The notes under the pieces: generated by a model
Seen by the model: the letters and a program-made list of their open reading frames with translations, nothing else
What the model was told of the DNA's origin: nothing
The model's database searches: none
Part shown: positions 1 through 4,984 of the stretch, one piece after another
How positions within the stretch are numbered: the stretch's first letter is position 1
Layout: every line of letters starts with the position of its first letter
Source of the DNA: an uncultured bacterium
GTDB lineage: Bacteria; Actinomycetota; Aquicultoria; SKW223
Assembly (NCBI GenBank): GCA_938042205.1
Contig: CALIRS010000022.1
Coordinates: 1 to 5,000 of the forward strand
Length of the DNA: 5,000 nucleotides
Direction: 5' to 3'
Program-made: the position numbers and the translations under genes

Positions 1-233
1 AAGAATTAGACTGGGAAGAGGGGACTGGTCTCTACAAAGAAATAGGTACCCCCACAGTTGAACAGGAAATCAGTTTTGAGATACAAATAATAAGTCTTGA
101 CAGCTCAGAAATGGTAAAAAAACTTGTTTTTAAAGATAGCAGGGAAGCAAGGCTAAAGTACCAGGCGATACTGGACGATTTAAACGAAATGGAGAAAATA
201 GAATTTGACGCTAAATATAACTTTTTTTCTTAA
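1..233 (+). CDS. 3' end of an unrecognised protein gene (5' part outside window)
   Basis: An open frame enters from the left edge (first full codon at 3) and stops with TAA at 231-233, showing the last 76 residues of a protein. The visible part is acidic and mixed: a segment rich in beta-branched residues (EISFEIQIISLD) is followed by a charged, probably helical stretch (SREARLKYQAILDDLNEME), and it ends in KYNFFS. I see no cysteine motif, membrane segment or known catalytic signature, and I do not recognise the family. The stop lies 11 bp before the next gene's GTG on the same strand, so it is probably co-transcribed with the two zinc-finger-like paralogs and may share their unknown role. 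That it is coding is inferred from the open frame, its plausible composition and the tight spacing. Confidence 0.65.
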   Translation, partial: ELDWEEGTGLYKEIGTPTVEQEISFEIQIISLDSSEMVKKLVFKDSREARLKYQAILDDLNEMEKIEFDAKYNFFS

Positions 234-244
234 GAGGGAAAGTC

Positions 245-673
245 GTGGGTATTTATTTTAATTATGATTTCGAGAATGGAAAAGAAGTCGAAAACTGGAT
301 GCAGTGTTATCTGTGCCGCCAAAAAAAAGTTCTTATCGTTGAATACCATATAAAAAATGGCCCCATTTACAGCCTCTACGAAAACGCACGCAAGCTATAT
401 TCCGGTCATGAAGTAAAATTGGGCAGTTCAAGATATCTTGTTTGCAATGATTGTTACAACAACCATGGTTCTGAAGAATCAGTAATATCCGAGATCCTTA
501 AAATGAGAAAAAAGGTAGACGCACCGGCTACTGTTGACTATGATCCTTTAAAATTCCTTGAAGAAGAAATTGAGGAAGAAAAGCGCAAACTCTTAAAACT
601 GGTTGATAAGATAGGAGAAATGTATTCTCGCTTAGAGCGTGAAAGAATAAAGCGACAGACAGAAAGTAACTAA
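245..673 (+). CDS. Small zinc-finger/coiled-coil protein of unknown function, paralog 1
   Basis: This is a 142-residue protein starting with GTG. The start is supported by an AGAGGGA purine run just upstream and by the downstream paralog, which begins with the same MGIYF-YDF-NGKE pattern. Two CxxC pairs (C21-x2-C24 and C67-x2-C70) suggest one four-cysteine zinc site in a ribbon or treble-clef-like domain covering about residues 1-75. From about residue 100 the chain is dominated by Glu, Lys, Arg and Leu (FLEEEIEEEKRKLLKLVDKI), predicting a long helix or coiled coil. There is no signal peptide or membrane segment, so it is probably cytoplasmic. It lies 11 bp after the upstream gene and 15 bp before its paralog. 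Zinc binding, oligomerisation and any nucleic-acid or partner binding are inferences. I do not recognise the family. Confidence 0.8.
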   Translation: MGIYFNYDFENGKEVENWMQCYLCRQKKVLIVEYHIKNGPIYSLYENARKLYSGHEVKLGSSRYLVCNDCYNNHGSEESVISEILKMRKKVDAPATVDYDPLKFLEEEIEEEKRKLLKLVDKIGEMYSRLERERIKRQTESN

Positions 674-675
674 AA

Positions 676-682
676 AGGAGGA
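676..682 (+). promoter_or_regulatory. Strong Shine-Dalgarno site for the second paralog
   Basis: AGGAGG with adjacent A residues lies in the 15-bp gap after the first paralog's stop, seven nucleotides before the GTG at 689. It fixes that GTG as the start, and it is clearly stronger than the AGAGGGA serving the first copy. The second protein may therefore be made in larger amounts from a shared transcript. Confidence 0.75.
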
Positions 683-688
683 AAAGCC

Positions 689-1120
689 GTGGGCATTTAT
701 TTTGAGTATGACTTTAAGAATGGTAAGGAAATAGAGAAACGGGAAAAGTGTTATCTCTGTGAAAAAGAAAATATTCTCTATGCTGAATATTATATTCTTG
801 AAGGTGATGTTTATAAACTTTACAAAGACAGTCGCATTATAGTAAAGGGGAAAGAAATACCTGTCGGTTCTCGCACTCATGCTATTTGCGATGAATGCCT
901 TCAAAAATGGCCTACGGAGGAAGAACTGGTTGAAAAAATTCTTGCCAGAAGACTTGAGGAACGAAAAGTTCAATACAAACAAGAATTTGAAAAATATCAA
1001 AAAATGATCGACCAAAAGAAACAGGAAATTTCTCTTAAACAAAAGGAACTTCAAATTCTTGAGCAAGAACTTAAGGACCTGGAAAAGAAAGCCGCATCCC
1101 TAAAAAGTATGATGGAATAG
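689..1120 (+). CDS. Small zinc-finger/coiled-coil protein of unknown function, paralog 2
   Basis: This is a 143-residue protein starting with GTG behind a near-consensus Shine-Dalgarno site. It is a tandem duplicate of the preceding gene: 32 of the first 75 residues are identical without gaps, including the MGIYF-YDF-NGKE start, C21YLC24 and the C67/C70 pair (CDEC here, CNDC in copy 1). The C-terminal half has diverged. From about residue 92 to the end it is a strongly charged heptad-like helix (KQKELQILEQELKDLEKK), a more convincing coiled coil than in copy 1. Conservation of the cysteine frame with free drift of the tail suggests one metal-binding fold carrying two different oligomerisation or partner arms, perhaps a heteromer. 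This is the last gene of the rightward group and is followed by the convergent gap. Its function is unknown. Confidence 0.82.
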   Translation: MGIYFEYDFKNGKEIEKREKCYLCEKENILYAEYYILEGDVYKLYKDSRIIVKGKEIPVGSRTHAICDECLQKWPTEEELVEKILARRLEERKVQYKQEFEKYQKMIDQKKQEISLKQKELQILEQELKDLEKKAASLKSMME

Positions 1121-1221
1121 TAAATTTCAGGACTCCGAGGAGAAAAAAGGAAATATTTAAATTATATATTAACAATGCAACATAATATAAATTATCACAA
1201 CCAGCGTACATTTATAAAACA

Positions 1222-1310
1222 TAGTCCCCGGTGCTACATTTTAGAGTCTGGCGCTTCACCCTCTATAAACTTCGGTTCTGGTTCAAACTCACCCTCGTAT
1301 CCGGGGACTA
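1222..1310. repeat. 89-bp imperfect palindrome with perfect 10-bp ends; terminator, structured RNA or miniature element
   Basis: The ends TAGTCCCCGG (1222-1231) and CCGGGGACTA (1301-1310) are exact inverted repeats. Further inside, TAC (1235-1237) pairs with GTA (1297-1299), and GAGTCTG (1244-1250) pairs with CAAACTC (1284-1290). In leftward-strand RNA that last stem is a full 7 bp including one G-U pair; in rightward RNA it has a C-A mismatch. The whole block can therefore form one long interrupted hairpin with a terminal region of 33 nt. An alternative inner stem, TAGAG/CTCTA (1242-1246 with 1261-1265), competes with it. An 8-bp direct repeat, TCACCCTC, occurs at 1256 and 1289. On the rightward strand the outer stem is soon followed by six T residues, so it may act as a terminator. 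Both ends carry TA, which would also fit a TA-target duplication of a miniature transposable element. I do not recognise a known RNA family. Confidence 0.55.
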
Positions 1311-1318
1311 ATTTTTTA
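1301..1318 (+). terminator. Possible intrinsic terminator arm and T-run for the rightward gene group
   Basis: The 3' arm of the 10-bp GC-rich stem is followed after two bases by TTTTTT and more A/T-rich sequence. The stem is strong, but the enclosed 69 nt make this an atypical intrinsic terminator unless the inner stems fold first. In the other direction the arm is followed only by TGTTTTAT, a weaker tract, so termination of the leftward operon here is less certain. Confidence 0.35.
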
Positions 1319-1349
1319 TTAAATTTTTAAACTTAAAAAATGTTTGACC

Positions 1350-1781
1350 TTAAATCCCTGTCGAACCAAATCCGCCCGCACCTCTTTCAGTCTCATCCAG
1401 AAAATCCACTTCTTCTACCAGAGCTTCTTTAACTTCCTGAATCACTAACTGCGCAATTTTTTGTCCGCGAGAAATTAATGCAATATTCTGCGGATCAAGA
1501 TTTATAAGAATCACTCCTATTTCTCCTCTATATCCTGAATCAATCAATCCAGGTGTATTTACGATAGAAAGACCCTGGTTAAGAGCCAGACCACTTTTAG
1601 GTTGAACAAAACCAGCATAACCTCTTGGAATTGCCACTTTTATCCCTGTGGGCACCAGCGTTCTTTCAAACGGCTTAAGAACGACATCTTTTGCAGCATA
1701 AAGGTCGAGTCCAGCATCTCCAGGATGGGCATAAGATGGTGTTGGAATGTCCTTTGATAGCTTTTGTATCCTTATTTTCAT
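1350..1781 (-). CDS. dut: Deoxyuridine 5'-triphosphate nucleotidohydrolase (dUTPase)
   Basis: It hydrolyses dUTP to dUMP and pyrophosphate, keeping uracil out of DNA and supplying dUMP for dTMP synthesis. The 143 residues match a typical trimeric bacterial dUTPase. All five family motifs are visible: motif 1 PGDAGLDLYA (20-29), motif 2 PKSGLAL (61-67), motif 3 NTPGLIDSGYRGEIG (75-89) with D81 as the expected catalytic base, motif 4 RGQKIAQL (105-112), and the glycine-rich C-terminal arm ERGAGGFGSTG (132-142) that closes over the substrate. Motif 2 has Lys62 where the family usually has Arg, a conservative change. The ATG overlaps the nrdG stop by one base (TAATG), with AGAGGA just upstream, so translation is coupled. 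It is the last gene of the anaerobic reductase operon, linking dNTP production with dUTP removal. Confidence 0.97.
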   Translation of the reverse strand: MKIRIQKLSKDIPTPSYAHPGDAGLDLYAAKDVVLKPFERTLVPTGIKVAIPRGYAGFVQPKSGLALNQGLSIVNTPGLIDSGYRGEIGVILINLDPQNIALISRGQKIAQLVIQEVKEALVEEVDFLDETERGAGGFGSTGI

Positions 1782-2476
1782 TAAATTCCTCTTACTTCCA
1801 CCTCTAAATATTTACTTGCAATATCAACCATGTCCTCTATTTCGTTATTTGAAAACGGTTTCACATTTCTGAATTCAACATCGAGAGTATTTTCAGGTTT
1901 AAACTGCTGGAAAACAATGCTTCTTGCTTCCATATCTGAAAGCCTCGCGACCATATCTTCTAAGTTTTTCTTATTTATAATCCCGGGAACCAGAGTAGTC
2001 CGGAACTCATATTCAGGTGCGTATTTAATAATCAGCTTTATGCTTTCGACTATAGCTTCTATATCAACAGGTGCTCTTACAGCTTGAGGATAATTTTCAA
2101 AACTGGTTTTTATATCCATCGCTACGAAGTCAATCATGTTTTCTTTGATAAGTTCTTCCAAAACGAAGGGCCTGGAGCCATTGGTATCAATTTTAACATC
2201 AAATCCTGAACCTTTAAGAAATAGCACCAGGCTCTTCAAGCCATCCGAAAGAGTTGGCTCCCCCCCTGTAATTACCACTGAGCTTACCCAATCCATCCTA
2301 CCTTTTAAATACGAGATAAATTCTTCCGGGGGAATTGTTTCATAGCTCTCAGGTTTTAGCACCAGCTCAGGATTGTGACAATAAGGACAGCGGAAGTTGC
2401 ACCGCCCGAAAAACAAAGTGGCTGCTATCCTGCCTGGCCAGTCTAACATTGACGATGGTAATAAACCCTTTATCAA
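1781..2476 (-). CDS. nrdG: Anaerobic ribonucleoside-triphosphate reductase activating protein (radical SAM)
   Basis: This radical-SAM activase uses a [4Fe-4S] cluster and S-adenosylmethionine to generate the glycyl radical on NrdD. From the TTG at 2476 it has 231 residues, the size of the longer NrdG2-type activases rather than the roughly 155-residue E. coli type. It has a family-like start (IKGLLPSSMLDWPG), the cluster motif C26-x3-C30-x2-C33 (CNFRCPYC), the SAM-binding GGEPT at 71-75, and KIDTNGSRP and MDIKT further on. An in-frame TTG at 2524 would add 16 charged residues (MERKFADRKRYSKSDI) inside the redoxin gene, with a GGGAGGG purine run upstream. I prefer 2476 because family members begin near this point and because the TTG overlaps the redoxin stop as TTGA, a usual coupling arrangement, although its Shine-Dalgarno site is weak. 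The product is certain and the start is not. Confidence 0.95.
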   Translation of the reverse strand: MIKGLLPSSMLDWPGRIAATLFFGRCNFRCPYCHNPELVLKPESYETIPPEEFISYLKGRMDWVSSVVITGGEPTLSDGLKSLVLFLKGSGFDVKIDTNGSRPFVLEELIKENMIDFVAMDIKTSFENYPQAVRAPVDIEAIVESIKLIIKYAPEYEFRTTLVPGIINKKNLEDMVARLSDMEARSIVFQQFKPENTLDVEFRNVKPFSNNEIEDMVDIASKYLEVEVRGI

Positions 2477-2718
2477 GATGTCAGACTTCGAATATCGTTT
2501 TCGGTCGGCAAACTTCCTCTCCAAGAAGCTACTTCCCTCCCCCTCTCATCAACAACGATAATAGTGGGTGTTGAACTAACCATGTAGTAAGCACCTTCTG
2601 CAAGTCCATCAACGGTATCAAGGTCGTGATACTCAACAATATCCTCAAATTTCTTAACTATTTCCTTAGCTGCCGGGCATTTCGGGCAGTCTTGCTTGAA
2701 GAAATACTTGATCTTCAA
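2473..2718 (-). CDS. Small thioredoxin/glutaredoxin-like protein, probable electron donor to the anaerobic reductase
   Basis: This 81-residue thioredoxin-fold protein opens with strand KIKYFF followed by the redox motif C11-P-K-C14 at the start of the first helix. It then has a strand-helix region and the cis-proline site S-T-P51-T before the strand IIVVDERG. The length fits NrdH/glutaredoxin-like redoxins rather than full thioredoxin. I chose TTG at 2718 because AGGTGG (2727-2732) lies eight bases upstream; a GTG at 2730 (85 residues) lacks such a site. It sits between nrdD and nrdG, overlapping nrdD by 53 bp and ending at the TTGA overlap with the preferred nrdG start. Some class III reductases take electrons from a thioredoxin or NrdH-like protein instead of formate. 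Position and motif suggest this is that partner, but the pairing is inference. Confidence 0.88.
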   Translation of the reverse strand: MKIKYFFKQDCPKCPAAKEIVKKFEDIVEYHDLDTVDGLAEGAYYMVSSTPTIIVVDERGREVASWRGSLPTENDIRSLTS

Positions 2719-4900
2719 CTGGCTTACCACCTACTTTCTTAAACGCTTCATCAAGGCGAGTTCTAATTCTTTGCTTTAATTCACCTTTCTTCCCTTTGTT
2801 CCAGGTAGTAATCTTCGAGAAATAACCAACTATCCTTGTTATACCGTAGACATCTTCTGAACCGCACCTGGGACAGCTTTCATAGAGTCCTCTTGTTGTC
2901 GACAGGCAGTCCTGGCAAACTGTAAACTCTGGACTGAAAGCAATCTGCTCCGCTTTGGTGAAATTATAAGTCTTGATGACAAACTCCTTTATTGCTCTGT
3001 AGTCAGGCTGGTGTTCTCCTAACCAGATGTGAATAATCGCCCCCGCTTCAATTAGCGGATGGAATTTCGATTGCTTTATAACGCGGTCAATATAATCCAC
3101 CGGTGCATCTGCAGCGAGATGTATGCTGTTGGTGTAATAAACCATCCCTTTGTCTATGAAGCCCTTGATGACCTTACTTGTCTGTACCGGATAATGTTTT
3201 AAATCAAGTTTAGCCAGACGATAACAGGCCGATTCTGCCGGGCTTTCTTCGATTACAAACTTCATGCAGTACTTCTCTGAGTATTTCCTGCATAAAATAT
3301 TGATATAGGAAATTATTTTTAATCCGTATTTCAGAGCTTCTTCTGACTCATGAAGTTGCATTCCGAGATGATATTGTACAAGTTCATTGAGGCCAAGGAT
3401 TCCTACTAAGTAAGTCATCCTGTCCATTCTTAAATAAGGCTGACCATCCTTGGCAGCAGTAAAGAATGCCAGTGGTCCCGCATCTCCAAGAGAAAGTAAT
3501 GTTTCCAGAAACCTTTTCTTCTGGAGATGGGCTTTGACAGCGAGATCAACCAATCTATCGATTTCTGCAAAAAGCTTCTTTTCATTCCCGGCAGCTTTGT
3601 ATGCTACTCTTGGAAGGTTCAGAGTTATATTTTGAAGGGCTGTGAAGCGCATTTTCTCGGGCGTTTTCGCTTCTTCCAGATCCTTCTCACCTAGCTTCAG
3701 TTTCAGCCGGCAACATTGGCTAACAGTTACCTGTCCCCCTCTATCAAACACAAAGTAAGTGATTCCTTGATAAGCAGCTACTTTACATGCGAGGTCAAGA
3801 AATTCTTCCCAACCGGGTGTCATAAAGAATTCTTCGTTTATATGAAGAAGCGGCTTAGGGAAAACGAAGGTTTTACCGGTTGCATCTCCCTCGTAGTAAA
3901 CTTCAAAGAGTGCTTTCAAGAACAGGTTTGCCTCTTTTTCGAAATCAGCGTATGTGAGGCAGTCTTCATCAGGATTACCAACGTAAACTATTTCTTCATC
4001 AATTTCTTTCATGTATTTTCCACCCGGGCCAACTGCGAGAGTGTTTCTAAAGTGCTTCGGGATACCGTAGTAAAGATTAAAATCAGTAAAAACAACCTGG
4101 GAGCCTCGTGCTCCTGCCAGCTGGTTAAATTCGTAAATTATCATCTGTGCTAACTGCTTGATCCTCTCATACGATAAACCTCTAAGGAATGGCGCAAAGA
4201 ATATATTCACTGCTTCCCATCCAATTGCTCCGGCATAATGAGACTGCAATGTGGAAGCCATCTTAACCATATGCCCAATTAGAACTTCAGGATGTTTTGC
4301 CGGTTTTGAAGTGGAAGTAATATTTGGTAAAGAAATGCCATACTTTTTAATGTATTCAAGGGAATGTCCTCCACAATAAGGTCGTGTTATGAAGCCAAGA
4401 TCATGCAAATGGATATCTCCTGATAAATGAGCTTCCGCTACATCCTGTGAAAACACTCTTGTAAGTGCAAACTGTTTTAGAATGCTTTCTGCAAGAGTCA
4501 GGTTGATTGATTCTGGATTATGAGTGGTGTTCGAATTCTCCTTGTTTGCATTAAAGATAATTTGTTCCACATCAAATGCAGGAAGACCAAGGTGCGTATG
4601 TTCTCGATATAAAGTCTGAAAGCCCCTTGACAGTAATTCGATATCAACAAGTTCTCTAATCAAACTTGTGGTCACCATCTGAAGGTTTGAGGCAAATATC
4701 TTTCTCTCAACTGCTTCAGCAATTTCTTGAGCAAGTTCAGGCTTGGCATTAATTTCCCTGATTAGCGACTGAACAATTCTTTCTCGATCCCAGTGATCCA
4801 CTTCAGCTTTGGAAGAAGTAGATACCATAAGAGCGATATCAGTGCTGTCTTTTTCCTGTGATAGCTTGTCTATGACCGTTATTAAGTTTTTTGCTGCCAT
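2666..4900 (-). CDS. nrdD: Anaerobic (class III) ribonucleoside-triphosphate reductase, catalytic glycyl-radical subunit
   Basis: It reduces ribonucleotides to deoxyribonucleotides without oxygen. The protein has 744 residues, in the normal range. About residues 33-95 resemble an ATP-cone (WDRERIVQSLI, then a helix-rich segment), but the usual VxKRDG start is not evident. The catalytic barrel includes HLHDLGF and RPYC176GG, where a cysteine takes part in nucleotide reduction, and SQC396C397RL, which contains the expected thiyl-radical cysteine. The C-terminus has a four-cysteine zinc site (C662-x2-C665, C676-x2-C679) and RIVG692YF, whose Gly692 should carry the radical installed by NrdG. The last ~35 residues extend beyond the radical loop and overlap the redoxin gene. 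ATG at 4900 has GGGGGAG four bases upstream. It is first in the operon with a redoxin, nrdG and dut, and the redoxin suggests the thioredoxin-dependent rather than formate-dependent type. Confidence 0.98.
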   Translation of the reverse strand: MAAKNLITVIDKLSQEKDSTDIALMVSTSSKAEVDHWDRERIVQSLIREINAKPELAQEIAEAVERKIFASNLQMVTTSLIRELVDIELLSRGFQTLYREHTHLGLPAFDVEQIIFNANKENSNTTHNPESINLTLAESILKQFALTRVFSQDVAEAHLSGDIHLHDLGFITRPYCGGHSLEYIKKYGISLPNITSTSKPAKHPEVLIGHMVKMASTLQSHYAGAIGWEAVNIFFAPFLRGLSYERIKQLAQMIIYEFNQLAGARGSQVVFTDFNLYYGIPKHFRNTLAVGPGGKYMKEIDEEIVYVGNPDEDCLTYADFEKEANLFLKALFEVYYEGDATGKTFVFPKPLLHINEEFFMTPGWEEFLDLACKVAAYQGITYFVFDRGGQVTVSQCCRLKLKLGEKDLEEAKTPEKMRFTALQNITLNLPRVAYKAAGNEKKLFAEIDRLVDLAVKAHLQKKRFLETLLSLGDAGPLAFFTAAKDGQPYLRMDRMTYLVGILGLNELVQYHLGMQLHESEEALKYGLKIISYINILCRKYSEKYCMKFVIEESPAESACYRLAKLDLKHYPVQTSKVIKGFIDKGMVYYTNSIHLAADAPVDYIDRVIKQSKFHPLIEAGAIIHIWLGEHQPDYRAIKEFVIKTYNFTKAEQIAFSPEFTVCQDCLSTTRGLYESCPRCGSEDVYGITRIVGYFSKITTWNKGKKGELKQRIRTRLDEAFKKVGGKPVEDQVFLQARLPEMPGS
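2727..2732 (-). promoter_or_regulatory. Internal Shine-Dalgarno site for the redoxin, inside the nrdD coding sequence
   Basis: AGGTGG, one base from the consensus AGGAGG, lies eight bases before the TTG at 2718 and supports that codon over the GTG at 2730, which overlaps this site. It also encodes part of the KVGGK sequence in the C-terminal tail of NrdD, so the same bases serve protein coding and ribosome binding. Confidence 0.5.
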
Positions 4901-4904
4901 TTTT

Positions 4905-4911
4905 CTCCCCC
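4905..4911 (-). promoter_or_regulatory. nrdD: Ribosome binding site of nrdD
   Basis: On the leftward strand GGGGGAG lies four bases before the ATG at 4900. It is a purine-rich Shine-Dalgarno match and supports this start. No upstream in-frame start with a comparable site is apparent. Confidence 0.7.
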
Positions 4912-4915
4912 TTTA

Positions 4916-4931
4916 CTACTATATATTGTTG
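4916..4931. promoter_or_regulatory. Putative NrdR box 1
   Basis: NrdR, the bacterial zinc-finger/ATP-cone repressor of ribonucleotide reductase genes, binds paired 16-bp palindromes close to acaCwAtATaTwGtgt. This site matches 12 of 16 positions, with all central 12 (ACTATATATTGT, 4918-4929) matching and mismatches only at the edges. It lies in the leader of nrdD, downstream of the likely transcription start. Confidence 0.6.
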
Positions 4932-4941
4932 TATATATAGT
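4918..4941. repeat. Perfect 9-bp inverted repeat in the nrdD leader
   Basis: ACTATATAT (4918-4926) and ATATATAGT (4933-4941) are exact inverted repeats separated by six bases. The left arm is part of NrdR box 1. As RNA it would be a weak AT-only hairpin ahead of the nrdD ribosome site. It could instead be an additional operator half-site, since the right arm read with its neighbours also resembles an NrdR half-box. Confidence 0.4.
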
Positions 4942-4948
4942 TTATATA

Positions 4949-4964
4949 GCACAAGATATTGCGC
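4949..4964. promoter_or_regulatory. Putative NrdR box 2
   Basis: GCACAAGATATTGCGC matches the NrdR consensus at 12 of 16 positions, including the six most conserved bases, and is itself symmetric at 12 of 16. Its centre is 33 bp from box 1, about three helical turns, close to the 31-32 bp usual for NrdR pairs. It covers the predicted -10 element, as expected for a repressor site. Confidence 0.6.
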
Positions 4965-4984
4965 CAGATAATTTTATTTGTCAA
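4956..4984 (-). promoter_or_regulatory. Probable sigma-70-type promoter of the nrdD operon
   Basis: On the leftward strand a perfect -35 hexamer TTGACA (4984-4979) is followed after 17 bp by CAATAT (4961-4956), a weak -10 sharing three of six bases with TATAAT. The predicted start near 4949 would give a leader of about 50 nt. An alternative extended -10, TGCTATATA, begins at 4951, but its -35 is poor (TTATCT). NrdR box 2 overlaps the -10 in the first model, which favours it. Confidence 0.45.

Larger units (their letters stand above)
1121..1349. other. AT-rich convergent intergenic gap
   Basis: The two gene groups end tail to tail here, so no promoter is expected. Roughly 1140-1220 and 1311-1345 are strongly A/T rich, and I find no convincing gene in them. 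The GC-richer block at 1222-1310 stands out and is listed separately. I find no other strong GC-rich hairpin followed by a T-run for either strand, so that block is the only obvious candidate terminator for both operons. Confidence 0.6.

Noticed and set aside
632..1066. 144-codon leftward open frame opposite the second paralog
   Set aside because: It is antisense to a well-supported gene, extremely Phe/Leu/Ile-rich as expected for the complement of a Lys/Glu-rich coding strand, and runs across two real genes.
1130..1150. CTCCGAGGAG as terminator or ribosome site
   Set aside because: The 4-bp stem with a 2-base loop cannot form a stable hairpin and no T-run follows; the purine run GAGGAG has no well-placed start codon leading to a credible protein.
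1222..1310. tRNA gene
   Set aside because: The GGTTCAAAC at 1280-1288 resembles a T-loop and the ends pair like an acceptor, but the bases around it do not form a 5-bp T-stem, seven bases separate the would-be T-stem from the acceptor arm, and no anticodon arm with a 7-nt loop is found on either strand.
1222..1310. Integron attC site
   Set aside because: It is an imperfect palindrome of suitable length, but the conserved RYYYAAC/GTTRRRY core sites are absent at the ends.
1175..1330. 51-codon rightward open frame from ATG
   Set aside because: There is no Shine-Dalgarno site upstream, the composition is not protein-like at its start, and most of it only traverses the palindrome, so it is probably chance.
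3716..4153. 145-codon rightward open frame opposite nrdD
   Set aside because: It lies wholly antisense to a conserved part of nrdD, and its sequence shows no domain pattern.
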